Under the pieces are notes generated by a model. That model saw nothing but the letters and a program-made list of their open reading frames with translations. It was not told the DNA's origin and did no database searches. The position numbers and the translations under genes are program-made. A stretch of 64,000 nucleotides of DNA from Firm-04 sp946413695 (GTDB lineage: Bacteria > Bacillota > Clostridia > Oscillospirales > Ruminococcaceae): the NCBI GenBank assembly GCA_946413695.1, contig CAMKLV010000003.1:35535-99534 (forward strand), in the 5' to 3' direction. Below, in pieces: positions 34,901-42,662 of this stretch (position 1 is the first letter of the stretch; each line of letters opens with the position of its first letter).

Positions 34901-36734
34901 ACGCGGCAAACTCCGCACCGGAAAGTCTGATATCCTGCTTTTCGAGATATTCGCGGAGCACCGCCGTGCAGCCTGCAACATAGGGCGAGGACATGGATGT
35001 TCCGGATGCGGTCATCGTGCCGCCGTCATATGCGGCAGAGCGCACACTTCCGCCGATGCCCATGATATCGGGGCGCAGATCCAGAGACTGCTTGACGCCC
35101 CAAGCGGTATAAGAGCTGACGCGCTCCTTGACATCGCGCAGGGCCTTTTCGCCGGAAACGGAAATGTACTTCTTTTCCGCATTGCGCAGCACCTGACCGT
35201 CTTCATACGAGACGCCGCTGACCCAGATTCCGGATTCGGAATAGATGTAGTCCATGCCGTCCGGTTTCTCCTTGTCGATCAGGAGCAGTCCGGCGGCGTT
35301 TTTCTGAATCGCGCGCTCTGCAATGTCGGCGGTTTTGAACGAGGTGCGCTGTACCAGTGCGATGCGGTCCTGCAGATCCCCGATTTCATCAAACTCCGCC
35401 TGCGATCCGTTGCCGCAGTCTACATAGGAATAATCGCCCGGCTGCAGGACATCGGAAAGGAAGTAGGTTGAACCGATGCTGTTGATCATCGGGATGAGCA
35501 CCATTTTTCTGTCCTCGAGGCTGATCACGCCGAACTCTGCCGGACCGACATTGTTCGCGGAGGCAACCAGCAGGATCGGGGAACCGAGCTCCGCTTTGTC
35601 ACAGATCATGCCGGTATCGGGATTTTCGGGAATTGTCACAACGCCCCATGAATAAGCGCCGTTATCCGCATTGCCGGCAGAGTTGCAGATGATGACACCG
35701 GCACGGTCTGCGGCTGCGACGGCTTCTGAGACCGGATTTTCGCCCCAGTATTCGATGGCGTCTGCGCCCCAGCTCATATTGATGACATCGGCATGCAGTT
35801 TGACGGCGTCCTCGATTGCGGCTAGTCCGGCATCTGCGTTGATGTGACCGTCGTTTGCGCAGACACCGAAGAACATCAGCTGCGCATCCTTTGCAATGCC
35901 CGAGAGCGTTGTACCGTCGCTGTCCGTGAAGGTGTTTCCAGCCGCAATGCCGCTGACATGCGTGCCGTGATATTCATACGGGTTTGAGATTCCCTCATAG
36001 GGATTGTCAGGGTTCGCGTAGTTCATGACATAGGGCAGCTTGCTGCTGATGTAGGAGCGGTCTGCATCCGCCTTCACATTCAGTGTGCCGCTGCTGATGA
36101 CTTTCTCGATATCTTCCTTGCTGACGGCTGTTTCGATGTCATCGGCAAGGGGCTTGAACATCGGGTGCGTGACATCCAGCTCCGAGTCAATGACCGCGAT
36201 GACCTGTCCCTCGCCGGAGCAGCCGGTCTCCGCATGAAATGCCGGGAATCCGCTGAACGCTGCCGCACGGTTCATCTGCGGCACGGCGATGTCCGCGGTC
36301 TCCGTCACGCTGATGACGTCCGGAAGTGCGCGCACACGTTCGATCAGGTTTGCGGGCAGCTTGCAGCTGAATCCGTTGTAGAGCGCGCTGTAGCTGTAGC
36401 CGATCTGCAGCGCCGGATAAAACTGCCGGATGCTGTCCTGCACAGCCTGCTGCTGTTTTTCGTACTGCGCTGTCAGCTCTGCCGCCCGTTCTGTTTCCAG
36501 AAAACCGGCGCCCTGCCCGAGTGCCTCGGGCTGTGCCATGAGCGCGTCGCCCGCGATCTTGACAATGACTGTAACGGGTTCGCTGCTGTCATGCTGCTGC
36601 GCGGGGATATCAGCGGATGCGGGCGGTGCTGTCTGTGCAGATGCCCGCGGGATGCCTGCCCCGCAGACAGCAGACCATGACATGACAGCTGCCGCTGCAA
36701 GACAGAGCGCTTTGACTGGGATGTTGTGCTTCAA
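31908..36734 (-). CDS. Cell-surface/cellulosomal subtilisin-like protease with dockerin
   Basis: A 1608-residue secreted S8 serine protease of the C5a-peptidase/lactocepin type. A signal peptide (1-31) and propeptide precede the catalytic domain: Asp in VIAVIDSELD (about 182), His in YHGTHVSGIAAG (about 258), Ser in ASGTSMSSPYVAG (about 580). A PA-like insert lies between His and Ser (about 410-510). Fn3-like domains follow (FSFHVTLTNSGSEDVTF, about 680), then long beta-rich repeats. The C-terminal 65 residues form a type-I-like dockerin with two calcium loops (DVNCDGSVDVSD and ADCDHNLTLTHDD), which would attach it to a cohesin scaffold. It is transcribed towards the serpin operon. Confidence 0.93.
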   Translation of the reverse strand: MKHNIPVKALCLAAAAVMSWSAVCGAGIPRASAQTAPPASADIPAQQHDSSEPVTVIVKIAGDALMAQPEALGQGAGFLETERAAELTAQYEKQQQAVQDSIRQFYPALQIGYSYSALYNGFSCKLPANLIERVRALPDVISVTETADIAVPQMNRAAAFSGFPAFHAETGCSGEGQVIAVIDSELDVTHPMFKPLADDIETAVSKEDIEKVISSGTLNVKADADRSYISSKLPYVMNYANPDNPYEGISNPYEYHGTHVSGIAAGNTFTDSDGTTLSGIAKDAQLMFFGVCANDGHINADAGLAAIEDAVKLHADVINMSWGADAIEYWGENPVSEAVAAADRAGVIICNSAGNADNGAYSWGVVTIPENPDTGMICDKAELGSPILLVASANNVGPAEFGVISLEDRKMVLIPMINSIGSTYFLSDVLQPGDYSYVDCGNGSQAEFDEIGDLQDRIALVQRTSFKTADIAERAIQKNAAGLLLIDKEKPDGMDYIYSESGIWVSGVSYEDGQVLRNAEKKYISVSGEKALRDVKERVSSYTAWGVKQSLDLRPDIMGIGGSVRSAAYDGGTMTASGTSMSSPYVAGCTAVLREYLEKQDIRLSGAEFAAYLRRLMMNTAVPYQENGVFVTPRRQGAGLVALDRALNAKVLMSGETGDAKINLFDKLGDSFSFHVTLTNSGSEDVTFKQADVCLTTDGTYYDNELNCDRTGGQQKLKCTTDFSGPVTVAAGESRTIKISVTLDAAQCRDLEKLFKYGFFTEGYVLLSGAENSADISIPLLGYHGDWAQLPIFDPEMDSVLIQLGVNTDAVPSSLIQKGLIYKQILAHAPIDELKKIDEKTGFFLVETYGTEEERAQLNAIPEECWISPNKDSIADCITGTYFSSLRRGTYKSSHELDAADGTVLYQQKSGEAFDIPFNELEEGDYKYTTKRWIAYPGSEEHPQVFSETVHIDRQAPKVTHKITEEKGRTYLVITASDNGKLQGLAVVGSGAGGQAGVYQPGGKQQLIEQVNFANILFAYSNGSGTVLTGKEYENIGTLPYVLRKYSDIANREEGQYYNFADVLAPEPDQKGVWNVKYDITDLKNYSFTVLDEAYNFAEIRSDDNAAEELVRKTGCWVDEKNGIYVIGEKDITFTSFWDGSETTYTYTAKGSDLTLVSGSETKHCSVRAYADTNYQLEDTDSKTYAELVSSKILQMQYEGRKFIPANQLIEAAKKEGSKTQNTPLPALKDAGILRGELSFLLEYETESGLQLSERYDVSIFDGQGTAILYRQRDEKGNTDVEHRNVELLQQYLTEIPAGLYYINHSDALLLFNKDGKTGTIVNPGTTAELGFNDTPFTYTLDENGSFTMEYLNKTQHGSVTRDLTTGKPVISFAPDSVLYKWELELITDDSEKLAVLRPTDEICDLATAYINAYSGLSLPQDQRMDYNPDNGKYIYKRRYTGDYYYTFVLTIDPFTLDVTDQNGNQGNLLKPLKMPQNAAFTLRELCDLAAEACGRDETNAMDAIPILRSDRQVLVIVQTIQSDLIAQYLADPVTGSLTPVLSKRGDVNCDGSVDVSDAVLLARLLAEDRTAVISAEGKANADCDHNLTLTHDDVFSLLQAIVKLITL

Positions 36735-36884
36735 TGTGATCAGTCCTTTCTAAAACTGTGTCAGATGTGCATGTCTCCGGATTTTGCTGTGCCGGCTCTT
36801 TTTTTCGCCGGTTTTCTGTGGAAGCTGCTGTGCGGAATCCGGATCCATGCGATTCGGTTTCCCCCGTTACAATTCATAAAAATG

Positions 36885-36914
36885 ATACTATTATCTTAGC
36901 ATGTTTCTTGTCAA
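36885..36914 (-). promoter_or_regulatory. Probable promoter of the subtilisin gene
   Basis: Reading leftwards: TTGACA (36914-36909), spacer 18, TAGTAT (36890-36885), giving a leader of about 145 bases. Confidence 0.55.
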
Positions 36915-37017
36915 AATGCAAGCACTTTTCGGAATCTGCCAGAAAATTTAAGAATTACAGCTGCGGGCGGTTTTCTGCTGCTGTGTCCGCAGAGCAAAGA
37001 CTGCCGGAGCGCTGCGC

Positions 37018-37046
37018 TTGACAAAACGGTTATGATGACATATAAT
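37018..37046 (+). promoter_or_regulatory. Consensus promoter of the PstS-like gene
   Basis: TTGACA (37018-37023), spacer 17, TATAAT (37041-37046), twelve of twelve matches. The leader of about 210 bases contains the palindrome at 37086-37165. Confidence 0.85.
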
Positions 37047-37085
37047 ATTGATGTCCCAACTATCTCTTGAAGATATCTGCTTGTC

Positions 37086-37165
37086 TTTTTGCCATGATAC
37101 TGCGTTAGAAATCCTTGCCTTGCGTCAGCAAGGCTGCGGCTTTCTGCCTTGTCTCATGACAAAAA
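37086..37165. repeat. 80-bp imperfect palindrome in the PstS-like gene leader
   Basis: Ends TTTTTGCCATGATAC and GTCTCATGACAAAAA are inverted repeats; inside, AGAAA/TTTCT and GCCTTGC-GTCA-GCAAGGC continue the pairing. It looks like a small non-coding palindromic element (MITE- or REP-like). Only one copy was seen here. Confidence 0.6.
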
Positions 37166-37260
37166 TCCTGCGCATCTATTCTTCAATATTTAATTGGTAC
37201 ATCAATCAGAAAAAAGGCACCAAGCATGCAGATATTCACAGTATGATCGGAGAATGAACC

Positions 37261-38991
37261 ATGATGAAAAAACATCTTATTCTGTTCGCGGCTGCGCTGC
37301 TCGCCCTGTCTGCTCTGACAGGCTGCGTGGAGGATATCCCGCCGATCACGGATGTGGAACCGGTATTCATCGAAACGGAACCGGTGACCACTGCGCCGCC
37401 CGAAAAGCAGCTTGTGGAGATTGATCCGTTTGAGGGGCTGGATTTCAAGTTCTATCATGATGAAGACGGACAGTTGACGGAGAAAGCCTACAAAAAATAT
37501 TTCGGAGAGCCGCAGGAGACGGAGGAAAACGGCGAAACAAAGCGCATCCAGATTCTTTCTGCAACAGGCGCAAAGGGGCTGCAGAAGTGCAGAAACCTCA
37601 AATGCAGTCTGGATATCTGGCGCGAGGTTCTGCCGGCAGAGCTGCAGGAGGGCGACACGGTTACATACCGGCTCCTGCTGGATGACGGCAAGGTTTCCGA
37701 AGCGAAAATTCCTTCCGTTCTCGAAAAGGAGTACGGCATCCGGCTGAAACAGACAAAGCTGGAGGTCAAGGCGCATTTTGAGGAGGACGCCGTCAAGGAA
37801 ATTGACCCCTTTGAGGGCGGAAATGTGCACTTCAATCTGAGCCGCGATCACTTTGAGATTTCGCACAACCTCAAAGAGAAGCTTGCAGATCTCGGCAAAA
37901 AGCTCGATACGCCGGAGTTTGATGTCACGCTCTCGCTTGTTGAGGGTGAGGATCTTGACTATCTGGCATTCGGCGACAAAGTCAAGTATACGCTCAAGCT
38001 TGCGGCAGACGGCAGGGAGTATCAGGGCGAGGAGATCAACCAGTATCTTGCCGCGAACTGGAAACGCGCACATTTTTCGCAGACCGAAAAAGAGTTTGTC
38101 GTAAAGCCGGATGAGCAGGAGAACGCCAATGCGCAGAATGTCAATGCGGCACTGAAGCGTCCGGAGGGCTGGCGGCAGATTGCAGCAGACCCGCCGAAAT
38201 TCAGCAAAGCTGATCTGCGGCATATCGACGGCTCCACTGCAACGATTCCGATCACCGCGGAGCTGATCCGGCAGTTTGTGAAGCCGGAGGACGCAGACAT
38301 TCAATATTATGTCAACCACAACACAACCGGTCCGGCTTATGAAAATCTCATTCTCGGCAAAGCCAAAAAGACAATCCTGTTTGCGACAGAGCCCTCTGAG
38401 GCGGAGCGCAAACTTGCCGCGGATAACAATGTCGAGCTGGATATCGCACCGATCGCGCAGGACGGATTCGTGTTCATCACGCACAAGGATAACCCCGTTG
38501 ACAGCCTGACCGTCTGGCAGATTCAGGCGATCTACAGCGGACAGATCACGAACTGGTCGCAGGTCGGCGGAAAGGATGAGGCAATCGTTGCCTATCAGCG
38601 GGAGGCGGATTCCGGCAGCCAGACTGTCATGGAAAATATGGTCATGAAGGGGCTTGAGATGACAAAGGCGCCGGAAGAAACGATCGTTCACGGCATGGAC
38701 GAGCTGGTGAACACCGTCGCAAAGTATCAGAATGAGACATGCAGCATCGGATATTCGTTCTATTATTACATCAAGAATCTCTATCAGAATCCGGATATCA
38801 AGGTGCTGAAAATCAACGGCGTTACGCCGGAAAATGAGAACCTGCTCAACAAGAGCTATCCGTTCACCTCTGCCTATTACGCCGTGACGCGCAAGGGCGG
38901 CGATCAGAAGGCTGAGGAGATCAAGCAGTATCTCCTTTCTGACGAGGGACAGGAGATCGTCAAGCTTGCAGGCTACTGCCCTGTGAAGTGA
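37261..38991 (+). CDS. PstS-like substrate-binding lipoprotein with two N-terminal repeats
   Basis: 576 residues, lipobox ALTGC (about Cys 22). Two related segments, each opening with EIDPFEG (about residues 47 and 180), form N-terminal beta-rich domains. The C-terminal half (about 310-576) is a periplasmic-binding fold of the phosphate-binding type: DGSTATIPITAELIRQF, DGFVFITHKDNPVDSLT, IYSGQITNWSQVGG, YQREADSGSQTVMEN (the phosphate-loop-like R-x-x-x-S-G-S-Q). No pstC, pstA or pstB is near, so it may act as a receptor or sensor rather than as part of an importer. Confidence 0.78.
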   Translation: MMKKHLILFAAALLALSALTGCVEDIPPITDVEPVFIETEPVTTAPPEKQLVEIDPFEGLDFKFYHDEDGQLTEKAYKKYFGEPQETEENGETKRIQILSATGAKGLQKCRNLKCSLDIWREVLPAELQEGDTVTYRLLLDDGKVSEAKIPSVLEKEYGIRLKQTKLEVKAHFEEDAVKEIDPFEGGNVHFNLSRDHFEISHNLKEKLADLGKKLDTPEFDVTLSLVEGEDLDYLAFGDKVKYTLKLAADGREYQGEEINQYLAANWKRAHFSQTEKEFVVKPDEQENANAQNVNAALKRPEGWRQIAADPPKFSKADLRHIDGSTATIPITAELIRQFVKPEDADIQYYVNHNTTGPAYENLILGKAKKTILFATEPSEAERKLAADNNVELDIAPIAQDGFVFITHKDNPVDSLTVWQIQAIYSGQITNWSQVGGKDEAIVAYQREADSGSQTVMENMVMKGLEMTKAPEETIVHGMDELVNTVAKYQNETCSIGYSFYYYIKNLYQNPDIKVLKINGVTPENENLLNKSYPFTSAYYAVTRKGGDQKAEEIKQYLLSDEGQEIVKLAGYCPVK

Positions 38992-39186
38992 TCCGGCGAA
39001 CGGAACCCATATCTCACCGGTTTCGCATGAAACTGTGTGATGCCTTTTCCGACAAACTGACAGCGCTCCGTGACGGGGCGCTGTTCGCTTATCTGAAATT
39101 TTTTCCGGAATCTGTGACCTGTTCCGGACAATTCGAGTCATATTAGATAGAGGACCTCAATCCACAACATGAAAGGGGCGACGGAC

Positions 39187-39753
39187 ATGGCAATATTCAG
39201 TGATGCCGAACTGCTGACGCTGTTCAATTCGCGCGATCAGGCGGCACTTTCGGCGACAGAAAAACAATACGGAAAACTCTGCCTCTGCATTGCCGATCAT
39301 ATTCTCGGCTGCCGCGAGGATGCGGAGGAGTGCGTCAATGATGCGCTGATGAAGCTCTGGAACAGCATCCCGCCGGAGCAGCCGCGCAGCTTTGCAGCAT
39401 ATCTCAGCGTGATTGTGCGCAATCTTGCATGCACGCGGCGGACTGCTGCCCAGACAAAGAAACGGGGCGGCGGCGAATTCACGGTCGCCCTCTCGGAGAT
39501 CGAGGATACACTTGCCGCACCGGAGCATCCGGAGGCGGTGCTCGATACCATTGCAATCGGCGATGCGCTGAACCGCTTTCTCGATACGCTGCCCGCGGAG
39601 ACAAACGCGATGTTTGTCATGCGCTACTGGAGCGACATGAGCATCAAAGAAATCGCGGCGCGCTGCGGCAAAAGTCAGAGCAAAGTGAAAATGACGCTGC
39701 TGCGCACGCGCAATGCACTGAAAACCTTTTTGGAACAGGAGGGTCTACGATGA
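39187..39753 (+). CDS. Sigma-70 family (ECF-like) sigma factor
   Basis: 188 residues with regions 2 and 4: LGCREDAEECVNDALMKLW, FAAYLSVIVRNLACTRR and the C-terminal LPAETNAMFVMRYWSDMSIKE, AARCGKSQSKVKMTLLRTRN helix-turn-helix. The start is taken at the ATG at 39187, with AAAGGGG upstream at a good distance, rather than the ATG at 39169. The stop overlaps the start of the following membrane-protein gene (ATGA), the usual sigma/anti-sigma layout. Confidence 0.88.
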   Translation: MAIFSDAELLTLFNSRDQAALSATEKQYGKLCLCIADHILGCREDAEECVNDALMKLWNSIPPEQPRSFAAYLSVIVRNLACTRRTAAQTKKRGGGEFTVALSEIEDTLAAPEHPEAVLDTIAIGDALNRFLDTLPAETNAMFVMRYWSDMSIKEIAARCGKSQSKVKMTLLRTRNALKTFLEQEGLR

Positions 39754-42218
39754 AGGAACAGGATTACATCCGGATCATGGATCGCATCCGGAACGATCAT
39801 ATCGAAAACGCAATGCTCTGGGATGTTTCGGCTCAGCAGCAGAACCGGCGCTCGATCCGGCGGCTGAGTCTCGGCGTCGGCGCAATTGCGGCATGTATTG
39901 CAGTTGTGATCGGCTGCATCGGATACAGTGTTCACCGTGAGCATCTTGCGAATCCGTCCGGTCATACAAGCGGAACGGAGGACACGGAGCAGCTCAATCT
40001 CTTTGGCGGACACGGCGAGATCAAATGCACACTCGGAAATGGCAGCAGAATCCTTTACAGCGACGATGAATACTATTATTTCCCGACGAACATCGGCGCC
40101 GGACAGGACACTGCAACAGTCGGCGGTCCCTCTCCGGATTCGTTTTCGTATCTCCGCTGGGAGAAAGAGGGCGGCTCCGTTTGCGAGCAGCGCACCTATG
40201 AAGGCATCCTGCTGAGCGACGGCGAGCGGCTCTATACCTATCATGACGGGCAGCTTTTCATCACGGACAGCCGCGGCAATGAGACATTCTTCTCCGGTGT
40301 GCCGTGGAAACCCTGCCGCATTCAGAAGCTCGGCGATGACTGGTATTTGCTTTCCGCCTTTCTTGAGGATTCATGGATTGACGGTCATCCGCAGCCCTAT
40401 CTGTTTCTCGATAAGCCGGGCGAAGGCATCTATCAGCAATACGGCAATTACGGCGATGTCCGTTCGGACGGCAAGGGTGATACGGTCTACTTCCGCTCGG
40501 AGAATCAGATTTACAGCGCCCCGCGCAAATCTCCGAATCAGAAAACCCTGCTTGCAGATGCCGGTGATGCGCCCGATGCGATCGCGGACTGGACCGTTGA
40601 CGCAGACAATCTGTATTATATCGCCGTTTCGGACGGCAGCGTGTGGTATCGCATGAAACCGCTTGATCCCGACACACAGGAGCAGTCTTGGGAATGCATG
40701 TATCCGGATTTGTCCGGCACGGATAAACAGAGCCTCCGCGATGCGGATGATTCCGAATTGCCGACACGTCTGTGGAACTACTACTATTTCAATGATGGGC
40801 AAAATCAGAGGCTTTTCACGGTCACATATACCTACCGTGCTGATGTACCGGAGTTTCGGGTTTATTCCACCGGCAGCCCGATCTTTCCGCCCGGTATCTC
40901 CTCCGCGATGTGGTATCGGTATTCTGTCACCGCGGCGGAACTCTGGGGCGATCATCTGCCGGATCCGGATGTGCGCCTGGACATGACATTCTTTGAGACG
41001 GACGAACACTTCATCTTCACGCTGCCGCAGGAAGGTATGCACGGTGAACAGATCGTACAGCTCGACAAGACATCATTGGAATACCGCTATCTCGGCATGA
41101 ATTATGTGCAGCAGGAGACAAAACCGCAGGAGACAGAAGCGCAGGAAACAGAACCGGCGGACATCACAAATGCTGCATCCGATCTCAATGCACTCGGCGG
41201 CAGGGGCAAAATCCGGAGTTTTCAGGATTTGTATACGAACGAAACCGGATTCGCAGAAGATGATGAATATATCTATGATTTCTACCGGGGCAGGCGCGCC
41301 TGCAAAACCGGCGGTGATCTGGTATTTGAACCGCTGAGCCTGCCGCAGATTCCGGAGTATGATCCGGATTCTGATCAGATGCCGAATCTGTTTATCACAG
41401 ACGGAATGGTTTTACTTGTGCATGACAACACGCTGTTTGAGGTGCATCCGGACGGCACGCAGACTGCGCTTCTGGATCTGACTGCCGATTCTGCGGGCAA
41501 TCCGCTGACTGATCTGACGATCTTTCAGTTATCCGGCTTTGCACCGGATGCATCCGGCAGACCGGGCAAGCTCTTCCTGAGCGGCACCGTACAGAATCAC
41601 TCTCTCGGCGGCGCGATTTTGGATTTGAATGCCGGAACACTCGTGAAACTGACAACTGACGAAAACGCTCCTTATAATTTTGAAGTGACTGAAGATGCGG
41701 TTTATGCAATAGACTATTATTTCTCTGATGCACAAAATCAATATATCGGCGGATTGGTCAGATATGATGATGACGGAAAAGCAGTTCCGGTCAGTACACC
41801 GGAATGGGGAATCCCAAATCTCCCGGAGGCAATCATTGAAAGCAATGGAACGATATGGTTCCGCAATCAGCGTGATGAGCCGCTCAAAGGCAATGTGAAG
41901 GATCACTCTGTGACGACAGTTTCAGAGGAAGAATTCAGCAGACATCATTCTAATATTCCGGGCACCGCATGTGATGTCTGGCTGGATGATGAGACACATC
42001 AGCTGAAATTCCGGAATTCTGAAGAATCCGGCGAGCAGATTCTGAAAGAATTTCATAATCCGGAATGGGAAATCGCCATCCGGGGTTTTTATGTCGAAAA
42101 CGGCGTCATCCATATTGCTGTCAGCGCGCATGAATCCACGTCGGAAAAGCTCGTCAGTCTGACCGTCTTTACGATAGACGGCGGCGAGATTTCCTCCTAT
42201 GAGATCACCGCACCGTGA
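39750..42218 (+). CDS. Large single-pass membrane protein, probable anti-sigma partner
   Basis: 822 residues: cytoplasmic N-terminus (1-35), one membrane helix (about 36-58, VGAIAACIAVVIGCIGYSV) and two related extracytoplasmic halves (about 85-440 and 470-820), each opening with an LxLFGGHGEIK or LNALGGRGKIR motif and made of repeated short strands, likely two beta-propellers. The halves are joined by a QE-rich linker (about 450-465). AGGAGGG precedes the ATG at 39750. Coupled to the sigma factor; an anti-sigma or signal-receptor role is inferred. Base composition shifts to AT-richer in the last 600 bp. Confidence 0.7.
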   Translation: MKEQDYIRIMDRIRNDHIENAMLWDVSAQQQNRRSIRRLSLGVGAIAACIAVVIGCIGYSVHREHLANPSGHTSGTEDTEQLNLFGGHGEIKCTLGNGSRILYSDDEYYYFPTNIGAGQDTATVGGPSPDSFSYLRWEKEGGSVCEQRTYEGILLSDGERLYTYHDGQLFITDSRGNETFFSGVPWKPCRIQKLGDDWYLLSAFLEDSWIDGHPQPYLFLDKPGEGIYQQYGNYGDVRSDGKGDTVYFRSENQIYSAPRKSPNQKTLLADAGDAPDAIADWTVDADNLYYIAVSDGSVWYRMKPLDPDTQEQSWECMYPDLSGTDKQSLRDADDSELPTRLWNYYYFNDGQNQRLFTVTYTYRADVPEFRVYSTGSPIFPPGISSAMWYRYSVTAAELWGDHLPDPDVRLDMTFFETDEHFIFTLPQEGMHGEQIVQLDKTSLEYRYLGMNYVQQETKPQETEAQETEPADITNAASDLNALGGRGKIRSFQDLYTNETGFAEDDEYIYDFYRGRRACKTGGDLVFEPLSLPQIPEYDPDSDQMPNLFITDGMVLLVHDNTLFEVHPDGTQTALLDLTADSAGNPLTDLTIFQLSGFAPDASGRPGKLFLSGTVQNHSLGGAILDLNAGTLVKLTTDENAPYNFEVTEDAVYAIDYYFSDAQNQYIGGLVRYDDDGKAVPVSTPEWGIPNLPEAIIESNGTIWFRNQRDEPLKGNVKDHSVTTVSEEEFSRHHSNIPGTACDVWLDDETHQLKFRNSEESGEQILKEFHNPEWEIAIRGFYVENGVIHIAVSAHESTSEKLVSLTVFTIDGGEISSYEITAP

Positions 42219-42662
42219 GATGCGCCTGACTGCGTGCAAAAAAATCAGCCTGCCGCGGCAGAACCGCAGACAGGCGTTCAACATGGGGATTCTTATCAAG
42301 CGTATGGCGCAGGGGAAACCGTGCCGCATGCTCTGTGATGATTATACACGATCACGGCTGCAATTGCAATCACGGAACTGCTCATTTTCCTGCACATTTG
42401 CATCATCCGGAGCGATCCCGTAAAAATATAAGCCCCGAAGCGGATTGCATGCGCCGCTTCGGGGCTTTTTGTCTGATTCCGTTATTCTGGTTCCTTTATG
42501 AATGCCTTTCACAGCGCGCCGCATTCCCCGGGCTTATCAAACATGATCTCATGCCTGCCGCGGAGCTCGATGAGTTCGCAGCTGCTCAGCTTTTCAACTT
42601 CAGTATTTCAGAAACTGACGCGCGGCTTGCCATTGTTTTTCCGTCAGTGCAGATTTGTAATT
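42219..42662. other. Intergenic region with a bidirectional terminator
   Basis: The gap between two convergent genes contains the terminator at 42430-42471 and no convincing gene. On the minus strand 42609-42519 there is an open stretch of about 30 codons that reads like a protein end but has no start codon; it may be a remnant. Confidence 0.5.
42430..42471. terminator. Bidirectional terminator
   Basis: AAGCCCCGAAGCGG and CCGCTTCGGGGCTTTTT pair perfectly over 14 bp, with T-runs suited to both strands. Confidence 0.9.

Noticed and set aside
37048..37257. Plus-strand frame of 69 codons before the PstS-like gene
   Set aside because: It coincides with the 80-bp palindrome and has no ribosome site.
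42519..42609. Minus-strand stretch of about 30 codons that reads like a protein C-terminus
   Set aside because: No start codon or ribosome site; too short to support, though it may be a gene remnant.
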